This document shows positions 51,621 to 61,772 of a stretch of DNA of 64,000 bases, in pieces. Position numbers and translations under genes: made by a program. The stretch is from assembly GCF_020510525.1 (NCBI RefSeq), contig NZ_CP075188.1, positions 682,001 through 746,000 of the forward strand, in the 5' to 3' direction. Within the stretch, counting starts at the first letter, position 1; every line of letters begins with the position of its first letter. The notes beneath the pieces are model-generated. The model was not told the DNA's origin and did no database searches. It saw nothing but the letters and a program-made list of their open reading frames with translations. Source of the stretch: Quatrionicoccus australiensis. GTDB lineage: Bacteria; Pseudomonadota; Gammaproteobacteria; Burkholderiales; Rhodocyclaceae.

Positions 51621-53420
51621 TTAGGCCTTGTCGATGTCGACCTGGGTTTCGACCTTCTGACGCAGACGGATGTGCAGTTCGCGCAGTTGCTTCTCGTCGA
51701 CGCCGGACGGCGCGTCGGTCAGCAGGCACTGGGCGCGCTGGGTCTTCGGGAAGGCGATCACGTCGCGGATCGACTCGGCGCCGGTCATCATGGTGACGAT
51801 GCGGTCGAGGCCGAAGGCCAGGCCGCCGTGCGGCGGAGCACCATACTTCAGCGCGTCGAGCAGGAAGCCGAACTTGGCCTGCTGTTCTTCCGGGCCGATG
51901 TTGAGGGCCGAGAAGACCTTTTCCTGCACATCGGAACGATGGATACGCACCGAGCCGCCGCCCAGTTCCCAGCCGTTCAGCGCCAGGTCGTAGGCCTTGG
52001 CCAGGCACTTGCCCGGATCGGTCACCAGCAGGTCGAGATGTTCGTCCTTCGGGCTGGTGAACGGATGGTGGCAGGCGCTCCAGCGCTTGTTTTCGTCGTC
52101 GTACTCGAACATCGGGAAGTCGACGACCCACAGCGGTGCCCACTTGGCGCCGGTGACGAAGCCTTTTTCGTGGCCGATCTTGATGCGCAGCGCGCCGAGG
52201 GCGTCGTTGACGATCTTGGCCTTGTCGGCGCCGAAGAAGATCAGGTCGCCGGATTGCGCGCCGGTGCGCTCGATGACGGCCTTGAGCGAGGCTTCGGACA
52301 GGTTCTTGACGATCGGCGACTGCAGGCCGGTTTCGTTGATCTGGGTGACGTCATTGACCTTGATGTAGGCCAGGCCCTTGGCGCCGTAGATGCCGACGAA
52401 CTGGGTGTAGGCGTCGATTTCGCCGCGGGTCAGCGTGGCGCCGCCGGGGATGCGCATGGCGGCGATGCGGCCGCCTTCGCTGTTGGCAACACCGGCGAAG
52501 ACCTTGAAGGCGACATCCTTGAAGGCGTCGGTGACTTCGGTCAGTTCAAGCGTGACGCGCAGGTCCGGCTTGTCCGAGCCGAAGCGGTGCATGGCTTCGG
52601 CGTAGGTCATGCGCGGAAATTCCGGCAGGTCGACGTCGATCGCTTCCTTGAATACCGTGCGGATCAGCTTTTCCATCAGGGCGGTGATCTCGTCCTCGCT
52701 CATGAACGAGGTTTCGATATCGACCTGGGTGAATTCCGGCTGACGGTCGGCGCGCAGGTCTTCGTCGCGGAAGCACTTGACGATCTGGTAGTAGCGGTCG
52801 AAGCCGGCGACCATCAGCAGTTGCTTGAAGAGTTGCGGCGATTGCGGCAAGGCGAAGAACTGGCCGGAATGGACGCGCGACGGCACGAGATAGTCGCGGG
52901 CGCCTTCCGGCGTGGACTTGGTCAGCATCGGCGTTTCGATGTCGATGAAGCCGGCGTCGTCGAGGAAGCGGCGGAAGGCACGCGCCGTCTTGTAGCGCAG
53001 CATCAGGTTGTTCTGCATCTGCGGGCGGCGCAGGTCGATGACGCGATGCGTCAGGCGGACGTTCTCGGAGAGGTTTTCCTCGTCGAGCTGGAACGGCGGC
53101 GTGACCGACGGATTCAGGACTTCGATTTCATGGCAGAGGATTTCGATCTCGCCGGAAGCCAGGTTGGCGTTGGTCGTGCCGGCCGGGCGCGGGCGCACCT
53201 TGCCGGTGATTTTCAGGCAGAACTCGTTGCGGACGGATTCGGCAATGGCGAAGGTGTCGGCGCGATCCGGATCGCAGACGATCTGGGCCAGGCCTTCGCG
53301 GTCGCGCAGGTCGATGAAGATGACGCCGCCGTGATCGCGCCGGCGATGTGCCCAGCCGCAAAGGGTGACGATTTGCCCGTCGAGGGCGGCGTTGAGTTGT
53401 CCGCAATAATGGCTACGCAT
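51621..53420 (-). CDS. aspS: aspartyl-tRNA synthetase
   Basis: A class IIb synthetase of 599 aa, the standard bacterial length. It has an N-terminal OB fold ([21 protein letters not shown]), the class II core with [55 protein letters not shown], a GAD insertion domain, and C-terminal motif 3 [11 protein letters not shown]. It may be the relaxed Asp/Asn type, as in many betaproteobacteria; this cannot be read directly. It lies within the DUF502-aspS-RNase-barstar-nudB run. Confidence 0.97.
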   Translation of the reverse strand: MRSHYCGQLNAALDGQIVTLCGWAHRRRDHGGVIFIDLRDREGLAQIVCDPDRADTFAIAESVRNEFCLKITGKVRPRPAGTTNANLASGEIEILCHEIEVLNPSVTPPFQLDEENLSENVRLTHRVIDLRRPQMQNNLMLRYKTARAFRRFLDDAGFIDIETPMLTKSTPEGARDYLVPSRVHSGQFFALPQSPQLFKQLLMVAGFDRYYQIVKCFRDEDLRADRQPEFTQVDIETSFMSEDEITALMEKLIRTVFKEAIDVDLPEFPRMTYAEAMHRFGSDKPDLRVTLELTEVTDAFKDVAFKVFAGVANSEGGRIAAMRIPGGATLTRGEIDAYTQFVGIYGAKGLAYIKVNDVTQINETGLQSPIVKNLSEASLKAVIERTGAQSGDLIFFGADKAKIVNDALGALRIKIGHEKGFVTGAKWAPLWVVDFPMFEYDDENKRWSACHHPFTSPKDEHLDLLVTDPGKCLAKAYDLALNGWELGGGSVRIHRSDVQEKVFSALNIGPEEQQAKFGFLLDALKYGAPPHGGLAFGLDRIVTMMTGAESIRDVIAFPKTQRAQCLLTDAPSGVDEKQLRELHIRLRQKVETQVDIDKA

Positions 53421-53441
53421 GAAACTTTCCGTAAGTTCTAA

Positions 53442-54071
53442 TCAGGTGTTGGTGGTGATGCGAGCGTGTGGCGGTGGCGCCACGACACCCATCGAAATAA
53501 TGTATTTGAGCGCCTCGTCGACCGTCATTTCCAGTTCGACCACGTCTTTCGCCGGCATCATCAGGAAGAAGCCGGAGGTCGGGTTGGGGGTGGTCGGGAC
53601 GTATACACTGACGTAATCGCCATCGAGGTGATTTATGACATCGCCGCCCGGTTGACCGGTCAGGAAGGCGATGGTCCAGCTGTTCTGGTGCGGATAGCGA
53701 ACCAGGACGGCCTTGCGGAAGGCGTTGCCATTCGGCGAGAAAAGCGTGTCCGAAACCTGCTTGACGCTGTTGTAAACCGAATTGACGACCGGAATGCGAG
53801 CGAGCAGCATTTCCCACCAGACGACCAGTTTCTGGCCGATGAAATTGGCGGCGAGCAGGCCGGTGAGCAGGATCATGGCCAGGGTCAGCACGGCGCCGGC
53901 GCCGGGGATCGGGAAACCGACCAGGTTTTCCGGGTGAACCGATGCGGGCATCAGGCGCAGCGATTGGTCGAGCGTGCTGACGATCATCGACAGCACCCAG
54001 CCGGTGATGACCAGGGGCACCCAGATCAGGAGCCCGGTGATGAAGTAACGCTTGATCAGTTGGCCACGCAC
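53442..54071 (-). CDS. DUF502 membrane protein
   Basis: A 209-aa inner-membrane protein of the DUF502 family. Two TM helices (about residues 7-32 and 55-80) flank a loop with LDQSLRLMPASVHPENLVG. A C-terminal soluble beta-rich domain includes IPVVNSVYNSVKQVSDTLF and VSVYVPTTPNPTSGFFLMMP, both characteristic of the family. Its function is unknown, although it is nearly always beside aspS and fmdB in betaproteobacteria. It overlaps the FmdB gene by 16 nt and lies 21 bp before aspS. Confidence 0.92.
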   Translation of the reverse strand: MRGQLIKRYFITGLLIWVPLVITGWVLSMIVSTLDQSLRLMPASVHPENLVGFPIPGAGAVLTLAMILLTGLLAANFIGQKLVVWWEMLLARIPVVNSVYNSVKQVSDTLFSPNGNAFRKAVLVRYPHQNSWTIAFLTGQPGGDVINHLDGDYVSVYVPTTPNPTSGFFLMMPAKDVVELEMTVDEALKYIISMGVVAPPPHARITTNT

Positions 54072-54310
54072 GACGAGCAGCTTCCTTCCCCGGTCTGGCA
54101 GGGAGGTGCGGCGTCAGCTTTTTTGCTGCCGCCCTTGAAATCGGTGGCGTACCAGCCGCTTCCCTTGAGCTGGAAGCCGGCGGCCGACAGTTGCTTGGTA
54201 TAGCTTTCCTTGCCGCATTCCGGGCAGGTCGTGAGCTGCGGGTCGCTCATTTTCTGCAGATGTTCTTTCTGGAATCCGCAGGAGTCGCAGCGATATTCGT
54301 AAATCGGCAT
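54056..54310 (-). CDS. FmdB-family zinc-ribbon protein
   Basis: An 84-aa putative regulatory zinc-ribbon protein. The N-terminal MPIYEYRCDSCGFQKEHLQK and TTCPECGKESYTKQLSAAGF give the two CxxC knuckles. GSGWYATDFK is the family's third block, and the C-terminal tail adds more Cys (CQTGEGSCSSC). An excellent GGAGGA site precedes the ATG, and a TATAAT -10 lies on the minus strand at 54332-54337. It therefore probably heads the fmdB-DUF502-aspS-RNase-barstar-nudB operon. Confidence 0.93.
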   Translation of the reverse strand: MPIYEYRCDSCGFQKEHLQKMSDPQLTTCPECGKESYTKQLSAAGFQLKGSGWYATDFKGGSKKADAAPPCQTGEGSCSSCVAN

Positions 54311-54380
54311 GGGAATCCTCCAAAACCTTGAATTATAACCGAGAGCAGGGAATGCTTATATCAGGCTTGCCGCCGATATT

Positions 54381-55232
54381 TCAAGAGAGCAGTCCGAGAT
54401 AGCGTTCGGTAAGTGCCGGTCCCCAGAACAGCGCGATGCCACCGGCGGCCGCCAGGTAGGGGCCGAAGGGGATGGGGATGTTGCGGCCATGACGCCCGAA
54501 GACGATCAGTGCGATACCGACGCTTGCGCCAACGACGGAGGAGAGCAGGATGATGGTTGGCAGCATCTGCCAGCCGAGCCAGGCGCCGAGTGCTGCCAGC
54601 AGTTTGAAATCGCCGTAACCCATGCCTTCTTTTCCAGTCGCCAGCTTGAACAGCCAGAATACCGACCACAGCGCGAGGTAGCCTGCCATGGCACCAATCA
54701 CCGAAGTTGCGAGATCGGTATAGGTTGTCCCCAGGTTGAAGGCCAGGCCTAGCCATAGCAGTGGCAGGGTGATGGCGTCGGGGAGCAGTTGGGTGTCGAA
54801 GTCGATCATCGCCAGGGAAATCAATGCCCAGACCAGCAACAAGGCACCTGCGGCCTGGATGGTCGGGCCGAAATGCCAGACGGTGTAGGCGGAGAGCAGT
54901 GCGGTCAGGGCTTCGATGACCGGATAACGCGCCGAGATCGGAGCGCTGCAGCCGGCGCATTTGCCCTTGAGAATCAGCAGGTAGCTGATGATCGGGATGT
55001 TTTCCAGGGCCGATATCCGATGGCCGCAGGCCGGGCAGCGCGAACCAGGTTTGGCCAGGGTCAGGGGCTCTTCATCCGGCAGTGTTTCTCCCCTGAGTTC
55101 GGCGCACTGAACCTGCCATTCGCGCTCCATCATCTTCGGCAGGCGGTAAATCACCACGTTGAGGAAGCTGCCGATGCACAAGCCGAGCAGCCCGGCCATA
55201 ACAGCCAGGCCTGTCAGTGACTCGGGAAGCAT
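54381..55232 (-). CDS. pilD: prepilin peptidase/N-methyltransferase PilD
   Basis: A polytopic aspartic protease, 283 aa, that cleaves and N-methylates type IV prepilins and pseudopilins. The N-terminal cytoplasmic domain has the two Zn CxxC pairs (SRCPACGHR, GKCAGCSAP). The catalytic aspartates lie in LAMIDFDTQLLPD and GMGYGDFKLLAALGAWLG. About eight TM helices are present. The start shares one base with the pilC stop. Order on the minus strand: pilB, pilC, pilD. Confidence 0.96.
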   Translation of the reverse strand: MLPESLTGLAVMAGLLGLCIGSFLNVVIYRLPKMMEREWQVQCAELRGETLPDEEPLTLAKPGSRCPACGHRISALENIPIISYLLILKGKCAGCSAPISARYPVIEALTALLSAYTVWHFGPTIQAAGALLLVWALISLAMIDFDTQLLPDAITLPLLWLGLAFNLGTTYTDLATSVIGAMAGYLALWSVFWLFKLATGKEGMGYGDFKLLAALGAWLGWQMLPTIILLSSVVGASVGIALIVFGRHGRNIPIPFGPYLAAAGGIALFWGPALTERYLGLLS

Positions 55233-56458
55233 CAGACGACGGCGCCCAGCTTGAAGATCGGCAGATACATGGCAATGATCATGCCGCCGATCAATACGCC
55301 GAGGACAACCATGATCATCGGTTCGATCAGGCTGGACATGGCGTCTACCGCATCATCGACTTCCTGTTCAAAAAAGTCGGCAACCTTTGCCAGCATGGAG
55401 TCCAGAGCTCCGGATTCTTCACCGATGGAAACCATCTGGGTCACCATGTTGGGGAAAATATTGACGTTCTGCATGGCGTTGGTCAGGCTGGTGCCGGTCG
55501 AAACCTCGCTCTGGATCTGCCGGGTGGCGAGTTTGTAGACATAATTTCCGGACGCGCCGCCAACCGACTCCAGCGATTCGACCAGCGGCACGCCTGCCGC
55601 AAACATGGTGGCCAAGGTGCGTGTCCAGCGGGCAATAACCGATTTGCGGATGATGTCGCCAAAGACCGGCATGCGGAGCAGAAGGCGGTCCATGACGATT
55701 TGCATCTTTTCCGAACGCTTCCAGCTTTCGAAGAAGGCATAGAAGCCGCCGCCGAGGATGCCGAAAATGGCCCACCAATAGGCAACAAAAGCATCCGAGA
55801 CGGCAATGACCACCAGGGTGGGCGCCGGCAAATCTGCACCGAAGTTCTTGAAAACTTCCTTGAAGGCCGGAATGACGAACAGCATGATGACCGCAGTGAT
55901 AATGAAGGCAACCACCAGAACCGCGATCGGGTAGAACATCGCCGCCTTGATCTTGCTCTTGATGGCGAGGATCTTTTCCTTGTAGGTGGCGAGACGCTCC
56001 AGCAGGGAGTCAAGAATACCTGCCTGCTCGCCGGCTGAAACAAGGTTGCAATAGAGAACGTCAAATTGCAGCGGGTATTTGCGGAAGGCCTGGGACAGCG
56101 AACTGCCGGTTTCGACATCGGACTTGATATCGAGCAGGAGTTTACCGACCGCCGGGTTGGCATGGCCGCGACCGACGATGTCGAAGGCCTGCAGGAGCGG
56201 GACACCCGAGCGCATCATGGTGGCCAGCTGGCGCGTGAAAAGGGCGATGTCCTTTTCGGTGATCTTGCCACCGCTCTTGAAGCGGACCTTCTTGATCTTG
56301 GCATTGGAAATGCCCTGGCGGCGCAAGGTGGTCTGGACCACAGTCTCGCTGGCGGCACGAATTTCGCCGCGCACGTTTTTGCCATCCTTGTTCCTGCCCT
56401 CCCAGAGGAAAGCGCTTTCCTTTACGGTCCTGGCCTTGGGCCTTGCGGCAGTCGCCAT
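55232..56458 (-). CDS. pilC: type IV pilus assembly platform protein PilC
   Basis: The inner-membrane platform of the type IV pilus machine, 408 aa. Two T2SS-F domains (about residues 75-200 and 275-400) carry TRQLATMMRSGVPLLQAFDI and TRTLATMFAAGVPLVESLES, each followed by TM helices. A third TM segment lies near the C-terminus (PMIMVVLGVLIGGMIIAMYLP). It works with the PilB and PilT ATPases. It is 15 bp downstream of pilB and overlaps pilD by one base. Confidence 0.97.
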   Translation of the reverse strand: MATAARPKARTVKESAFLWEGRNKDGKNVRGEIRAASETVVQTTLRRQGISNAKIKKVRFKSGGKITEKDIALFTRQLATMMRSGVPLLQAFDIVGRGHANPAVGKLLLDIKSDVETGSSLSQAFRKYPLQFDVLYCNLVSAGEQAGILDSLLERLATYKEKILAIKSKIKAAMFYPIAVLVVAFIITAVIMLFVIPAFKEVFKNFGADLPAPTLVVIAVSDAFVAYWWAIFGILGGGFYAFFESWKRSEKMQIVMDRLLLRMPVFGDIIRKSVIARWTRTLATMFAAGVPLVESLESVGGASGNYVYKLATRQIQSEVSTGTSLTNAMQNVNIFPNMVTQMVSIGEESGALDSMLAKVADFFEQEVDDAVDAMSSLIEPMIMVVLGVLIGGMIIAMYLPIFKLGAVV

Positions 56459-56473
56459 TCCACTTCCTTTGCT

Positions 56474-58189
56474 TTATATGTTGGTGGTGCTCAGCACTTC
56501 ATCAAGCGAAGTCATGCCTTGCTTGACCTTGAGCAAACCGGATTCGCGCAGATTCTTGACGCCTTCGGCCGCTGCCTGTTTCCCCAGGTCGAGGGAGTTG
56601 GCGCCGCTCATGATCAGGCGTTGCATGGCCTCAGAGACCGGCATGACCTGATAGATGCCGACCCGCCCCTTGTAGCCACTGCCTTTGCAGCGTTCGCAAC
56701 CGACCGGGCCGTAAAGCGTCCACGAGCCATCGAGATCGGACTCGGCAAAGCCGGCATCAAGCAGGGCCTGATTGGGGACCGTCATCGGTTTTTTGCAGGT
56801 GCATAGCCGGCGAGCGAGTCGTTGTGCCGTGATCAGCTGGATACTCGATGCGATATTGAAGGTGGGGACCCCCATGTTCATCAGTCGCGTCAGGGTTTGT
56901 GGTGCGTCATTCGTGTGTAGCGTGGAAAGTACCATGTGGCCGGTCTGGGCTGCCTTGATGGCGATTTCGGCCGTTTCGAGGTCGCGGATTTCACCGACCA
57001 TGATGATGTCCGGATCCTGCCGCAGGAAGGCCTTGAGTGCTACCGGGAAGGTCAGGCCGGCGCGGTCGTCGACGTTGACCTGATTGACGCCGGGCAGGTT
57101 GATTTCCGCAGGGTCTTCTGCGGTCGAGATATTGACGCCATCCTTGTTCAGGATGTTGAGGCAGGTATAGAGCGATACCGTTTTGCCGGAGCCGGTCGGG
57201 CCAGTGACGAGAACCATGCCGTAGGGACGATTGACCGCATCAAGCAGGGCTTCCTTCTGTTCCGGCTCGTAACCCAGGGCCTCGATGCCGAGCGTCGCCG
57301 AGGTCGGGTCGAGAATACGCAGAACGATCTTTTCGCCTTGCAGTGTCGGCAGGGTGCTGACCCGGAAGTCGATGGCGCGGGTCTTGGAAAGCACCAGTTT
57401 CATCCGGCCATCCTGCGGTACGCGCTTTTCGGCGATATTCAGCCGGGAAATGACCTTGATGCGGGAGGCGATCTTTTCCTTGATGGCGAGCGGCGGCGTT
57501 GCAACTTCGCGCAGGATGCCGTCGACCCGGAAGCGGATGCGGTAATATTTTTCATACGGCTCGAAGTGGATGTCGGATGCGCCATCGTTGATGGCGTCGA
57601 GCAGCATCTTCTGGATGAACTTGACGACCGGGGCATCGTCGATTTCCTGTCCTGCCGCTTCGTCTGCCTTGGAAGTGGATTCTTCGTCGAGGAAGTCGAG
57701 GTTGATATCATCGCCGCCAAGATTCTTCAGGCTGTCTTCGGCGGATTCGGAGAACTTGCTGACCAGCGGGATCAGCTTGGGATGTTCGACAACAATCGGG
57801 TCGACCGCGAGACCTGTCTGGAAGCGGATTTCATCCAGTGCCCGCAGATTGGTCGGGTCGGAGATGGCAACCGACAGCCGGTTGCCGCGCTTGTTGAGCG
57901 GAATGACCTTGTGGGTGGCCATGAGCTTGCGGTCGATGGCCGTTGCCGGGATGTGGGCTTCATCGAAGGCATTGAGATCCAGAAGCGGATAACCAAAGGT
58001 ATCGGCGACAAAGCGTGCGATATCAAGGGCCGAAGCCTTCTGGCTGGCGATGATCTGTTCGATCAGTGGGATCTTGGCTGAACTCGCTTGCGAGATCAGT
58101 TGTTCGGCCTCTGCCTCCTTGAGTTGCCCGGCTTGTACCAGTGCTCGTGCCAGGCCGCTAAGAGGAGTAGTTTGAGGTGTCGCTGCCAT
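56474..58189 (-). CDS. pilB: type IV pilus extension ATPase PilB
   Basis: The GspE/PilB-type ATPase that powers pilus extension, 571 aa. The N-terminal N1/MshEN-like domain (about 1-150; such domains bind c-di-GMP in some PilB/MshE proteins) is followed by Walker A VTGPTGSGKTVSLYT, the Asp box, Walker B DIIMVGEIRDLETAE, the His box HTNDAPQTLTRLMNMG, and a tetracysteine Zn site (CTCKKP and CERCKGSGYKGR). It is the first gene of pilBCD on the minus strand. The EAL/GGDEF protein elsewhere in the window offers a possible, unproven c-di-GMP link. Confidence 0.97.
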   Translation of the reverse strand: MAATPQTTPLSGLARALVQAGQLKEAEAEQLISQASSAKIPLIEQIIASQKASALDIARFVADTFGYPLLDLNAFDEAHIPATAIDRKLMATHKVIPLNKRGNRLSVAISDPTNLRALDEIRFQTGLAVDPIVVEHPKLIPLVSKFSESAEDSLKNLGGDDINLDFLDEESTSKADEAAGQEIDDAPVVKFIQKMLLDAINDGASDIHFEPYEKYYRIRFRVDGILREVATPPLAIKEKIASRIKVISRLNIAEKRVPQDGRMKLVLSKTRAIDFRVSTLPTLQGEKIVLRILDPTSATLGIEALGYEPEQKEALLDAVNRPYGMVLVTGPTGSGKTVSLYTCLNILNKDGVNISTAEDPAEINLPGVNQVNVDDRAGLTFPVALKAFLRQDPDIIMVGEIRDLETAEIAIKAAQTGHMVLSTLHTNDAPQTLTRLMNMGVPTFNIASSIQLITAQRLARRLCTCKKPMTVPNQALLDAGFAESDLDGSWTLYGPVGCERCKGSGYKGRVGIYQVMPVSEAMQRLIMSGANSLDLGKQAAAEGVKNLRESGLLKVKQGMTSLDEVLSTTNI

Positions 58190-58276
58190 TAATTACAGTC
58201 AAATGCCGTCTAGATCGGCTGATGATGCTACGTAGGCGCATGTTTGTAAAGGCTGTTCGCCCGATGGGCTGGTTGT

Positions 58277-59539
58277 TCAGGGGCGATAGATCCTGACCGT
58301 TACGACACTGCGGTCCTTGGTTTGCAGAATCTCGACCGGGATGCCGGCCAGTTTGATGCTGACATCCGACTCGGGAATGTCCTGAAAGTGTTCCAGGATC
58401 AGTCCGTTCAGTGTTTTCGGGCCGTCCAGCGGGAAGTTCAGGCCGAGCATGCGATTGATCTCGCGCAATGGGCGGGAGCCTTCGACAATGACCTGGCCTT
58501 CCTGGGTCCAGTTGAGAGAGTTTCCCAAGCCGGGCAGCGAGGTGGTGAAATCGCCGACAAATTCCTCGATGATGTCTTCCAGCGTCAAAAGGCCGAGGAT
58601 TTCACCGTATTCGTCGACGACGAAACCGATTCTCTGGCGGTTTTCCTGGAAGAAGGCCAGTTGTGAAAAGACCGGCGTGCCAGCTGGAATGTAGTAAGGC
58701 GCTTGCAACTGCTGCAGAAGTGCCGCTTCGTCGAACTCGGGGTCGCCGAGGCTGGCGAGCAGGCGCCTGACCGGCAAGATGCCGATCAACTGGTCGAGCG
58801 ACTCGCGGCAAACCGGCAGGCGGCTATGGTGACTGGTGGCCAATTGGGTTCGGACTTCTGTCCAGTCCAGATCCAGGTCGAGAATCTCGATCTGGCCGCG
58901 CGGGGTCATCACATCCTCGACGGTGATGTTGGTCAGTTCAAACAGGCTGGATAGAATGGTCTGGTGCTTTTTCGGCATCAGGTGTGATGACTCCAGCACC
59001 AGACTACGCAATTCTTCCTGTGAGAGTTTGCTTTCGCCGTGCATGCTGCCGGGTGAAAGGCGAATTGTTTTCAGCAATGCCGTCACGAAAAGATTGACGA
59101 ACCAGATGATCGGGTAGGCCAGACGCAGCAGGGGGGTGAGGACGTAGCTCAGTAGCGGGGCGAGTCGATCGGCGTGGGTGGCGCAAATCACTTTGGGTGA
59201 TATTTCGGCAATGACGAGCAGGGCGAAGGTGATGCTGAGCGTGCCGATTTCCAGGGCCCATTTCGATTCGCCGAACAGGGCCAAGGCAATGTAGCCGGTC
59301 AGCGTGGCTGCTGCTGCATTGAACAGGGTGTTGCCGAGCAGGATCAGGCCAAGCAGTTTGTCGGTCTGGCTGAGCAGGGCAAGCGCCAGTTTGGCCCCCC
59401 TGTGTCCGTTCTGGGCGGCATGGCGTAGCCGGAAACGGTTGGCCGCCATCATGGCGGTTTCGGAGCCGGAGAAAATGCCGGACAGGATCAGCAGCACGAA
59501 CAGTGCGCCGAACATGGCCGGCAGCGGTAACTCATCCAT
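58277..59539 (-). CDS. HlyC/CorC-family membrane protein (DUF21-CBS)
   Basis: A 420-aa YfjD/CorB-type protein. The N-terminal DUF21/CNNM membrane domain has about four helices (LFVLLILSGIFSGSETAMMAANR, LGLILLGNTLFNAAAATLTG). A CBS pair (about 205-330) contains ITVEDVMTPRGQIEILDLD and DEYGEILGLLTLEDIIEEFVG. A CorC_HlyC domain is at the end. A role in Mg2+ or divalent cation transport is inferred from the family. It is followed 5 bp away by... the order ccsA-like then this gene on the minus strand, matching the conserved yfjD-ypjD-ffh cluster. Confidence 0.92.
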   Translation of the reverse strand: MDELPLPAMFGALFVLLILSGIFSGSETAMMAANRFRLRHAAQNGHRGAKLALALLSQTDKLLGLILLGNTLFNAAAATLTGYIALALFGESKWALEIGTLSITFALLVIAEISPKVICATHADRLAPLLSYVLTPLLRLAYPIIWFVNLFVTALLKTIRLSPGSMHGESKLSQEELRSLVLESSHLMPKKHQTILSSLFELTNITVEDVMTPRGQIEILDLDLDWTEVRTQLATSHHSRLPVCRESLDQLIGILPVRRLLASLGDPEFDEAALLQQLQAPYYIPAGTPVFSQLAFFQENRQRIGFVVDEYGEILGLLTLEDIIEEFVGDFTTSLPGLGNSLNWTQEGQVIVEGSRPLREINRMLGLNFPLDGPKTLNGLILEHFQDIPESDVSIKLAGIPVEILQTKDRSVVTVRIYRP

Positions 59540-59544
59540 GGGGT

Positions 59545-60384
59545 TCAGATCCTGCCGAGTATCACTTCAGCAACGAAGCGGCTGCCCACATAGGCGAGAA
59601 TGAGCAGGGCGAAGCCGGTCAGGGTCCAGCGCAGGGCGCGTTTGCCACGCCAGCCCCAAGCGTGGCGCCCGAACAGCAGGGTGGCGAAGATGCCCCAGGA
59701 GGCGAAGGCGAACAAGGTCTTGTGGTCGATGCTGAACGGCTTGCCAAACAGGGCTTCGGAGAAGAACAGGCCGCTGCCCACGGTCAGAGTGAGCAGGATG
59801 AAGCCCAGGGTCAGCATGCGAAAGAGCAGCGTTTCCATCGCCATCAGCGGCGGCAGGCTGGCCAGGCTGCGCTTGAGTGTGCGCTTGTGCAGGGCGTTCT
59901 CGGTGAAACCCATGAAAATGGCGTGCAGGGCCGATAGGGTCAGCAGGCTGTAGGCGAGCATGGCGGCCAGGAAATGCAGCTTGAAACCGGTTGCCGAGGC
60001 GTTGGCGACCAGATGTACGTTCGGGAAAATCACCGGCAGGAAGGTGCAGGCGGCGGCCAGTGGCAGGACCATGGGCTGCATGCCCTCCATGCGCGCCATG
60101 AAGCTTTCCAGCCAGTAGATGAGGACGGCCAGCCACATCATCAGCGACAGCGCGAAGCCGAACGAGAAATGCATGCCGGTTTCGCCAAACAGTCCCTGGT
60201 AGAGCCCGATTGCCTGGATCAGCAGGGCGGCAGCAATGGCCGCGCGCTCCCAGGTTTGCATGGGGCAGGCCACGGACTGGTGCTCGCCTTCGCGCCAGCG
60301 GGTGTTCCAGAAATGGAAAGCGAGCCCGGCATATAGCAGGGCAGCGAGGATGTGGGGCAGAAGCTGAATTACAATGTCGGCCAT
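59545..60384 (-). CDS. CcsA/YpjD-like cytochrome c assembly family protein
   Basis: A 279-aa inner-membrane protein with about eight TM helices. It resembles YpjD (CcsA-like/HemX-like, cytochrome c assembly domain). The conserved core includes FKLHFLAAMLAYSLLTLSAL with His, LTVGSGLFFSEALFGKPFSIDHKTLFAFASWG and a HAWGWRGKRALRWTL segment. Paired His residues could bind haem, but its actual role in E. coli is not settled. It is divergent from ffh with a 29-bp gap and adjacent to the CorC-like gene, as in gammaproteobacteria. Confidence 0.9.
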   Translation of the reverse strand: MADIVIQLLPHILAALLYAGLAFHFWNTRWREGEHQSVACPMQTWERAAIAAALLIQAIGLYQGLFGETGMHFSFGFALSLMMWLAVLIYWLESFMARMEGMQPMVLPLAAACTFLPVIFPNVHLVANASATGFKLHFLAAMLAYSLLTLSALHAIFMGFTENALHKRTLKRSLASLPPLMAMETLLFRMLTLGFILLTLTVGSGLFFSEALFGKPFSIDHKTLFAFASWGIFATLLFGRHAWGWRGKRALRWTLTGFALLILAYVGSRFVAEVILGRI

Positions 60385-60413
60385 CCGCAGATTCTACTAG
60401 AAGCCAATCACCC

Positions 60414-61772
60414 ATGCTCGATAACCTGACCAATCGCCTTGCCCGCGTCATGAAGACGCTCAAAGGCGAAGCTCGCCTGACTGAATCCAATATTGCCGAT
60501 GCCCTGCGCGAAGTCCGCATGGCGCTGCTCGAGGCCGACGTCGCTTTGCCAGTGATCAAGGACTTCATTGCTGCCGTCAAGGAAAAGGCGGTCGGCGAGG
60601 AAGTCATCGGTTCGCTGAGTCCCGGTCAGGCACTGGTCGGGGTCGTGCATGCCGAATTGACCCGTTTGATGGGTGATGCGCACGAGGGCATCAACTTCAA
60701 CACCCAGCCGCCGGCGATCGTCCTGATGGCCGGTCTGCAGGGGGCGGGCAAGACGACCACGGTCGGCAAGCTCGGCAAGTTCCTCAAGGAAAACCACAAG
60801 AAGAAAGTGTTGGTTGTCTCCTGCGACGTCTATCGTCCGGCGGCTATCGAGCAGTTGAAGTCGGTGGCCGGGCAGGCGGGGGTCGATTTCTTCCCGTCGA
60901 CCATCGGCGAAAAACCGGAGGCGATTGCGCTCGCTGCTGTTGATTGGGCGAAGCGGCATTACCACGACGTGCTGCTCGTCGACACGGCTGGCCGTCTGGC
61001 GGTCGACGAAGAAATGATGGCCGAAATCAAGCGGCTGCACGCGGCAATCAATCCGATCGAAACCTTGTTCGTGGTCGACTCCATGCTCGGTCAGGATGCG
61101 GTCAATACGGCCAAGGCCTTCAATGAAGCCCTGCCGCTGACCGGCGTCGTGCTGACCAAGCTCGACGGCGATGCGCGTGGCGGTGCGGCACTTTCCGTGC
61201 GCCACATCACCGGCAAGCCGATCAAGTTCTCCGGCGTCGGCGAAAAGCTCTCCGGGCTCGAAGCTTTCCATCCGGAACGGATGGCGTCACGGATTCTCGG
61301 CATGGGCGACGTGCTGTCGCTGATCGAGGATGCGCGCAAGGGGCTGGACGAAGAAAAGGCCGTCGCCTTTGCCAAGAAGCTCAAGTCCGGCAAGGGCTTC
61401 GATCTCAACGACTTCAAGGAACAGATCGGCCAGATGCGCAGCATGGGCGGCCTGTCGGCGCTGATGGACAAGATGCCGGCGCAGATCGCCCAGGCCGCCG
61501 GTCAGTTGCCGGCCGGGGCCGAGAACAAGATGATCGGGCGCGTTGAAGGCATCATCAATTCGATGACGCCGCTGGAGCGTTCGAAGCCGGAGCTGATCAA
61601 GGCCAGCCGCAAGCGCCGCATTGCGATGGGTGCCGGCGTGCAGGTGCAGGACGTCAACCGCCTGCTCAATCAGTTCGAGCAGTCGCAGAAGATGATGAAA
61701 ATGATGACCAAGGGCGGCATCGGCAAGCTGATGCGCGGCATGAAGGGCATGCTGCCCGGTATGGGCCGCTGA
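60414..61772 (+). CDS. ffh: signal recognition particle protein Ffh
   Basis: The SRP54 GTPase that, with 4.5S RNA, delivers nascent membrane proteins to FtsY, 452 aa. The N domain (about 1-90, LTNRLARVMKTLKGEARLTE) precedes the G domain with GLQGAGKTTTVGKLGKF, DVYRPAAIEQL, DTAGRLAVDEEMM, TKLDGDARGGAALS and GVGEKLSGLEAFHPERMA. The Met-rich M domain (about 320-452) ends GGIGKLMRGMKGMLPGMGR. ATG 60414 is the first codon of the N domain; the frame is open upstream opposite the CcsA-like gene only. Confidence 0.97.
   Translation: MLDNLTNRLARVMKTLKGEARLTESNIADALREVRMALLEADVALPVIKDFIAAVKEKAVGEEVIGSLSPGQALVGVVHAELTRLMGDAHEGINFNTQPPAIVLMAGLQGAGKTTTVGKLGKFLKENHKKKVLVVSCDVYRPAAIEQLKSVAGQAGVDFFPSTIGEKPEAIALAAVDWAKRHYHDVLLVDTAGRLAVDEEMMAEIKRLHAAINPIETLFVVDSMLGQDAVNTAKAFNEALPLTGVVLTKLDGDARGGAALSVRHITGKPIKFSGVGEKLSGLEAFHPERMASRILGMGDVLSLIEDARKGLDEEKAVAFAKKLKSGKGFDLNDFKEQIGQMRSMGGLSALMDKMPAQIAQAAGQLPAGAENKMIGRVEGIINSMTPLERSKPELIKASRKRRIAMGAGVQVQDVNRLLNQFEQSQKMMKMMTKGGIGKLMRGMKGMLPGMGR

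Noticed and set aside
51237..53441. 734-codon plus-strand frame opposite aspS
   Set aside because: A mirror of AspS coding with no own signals.
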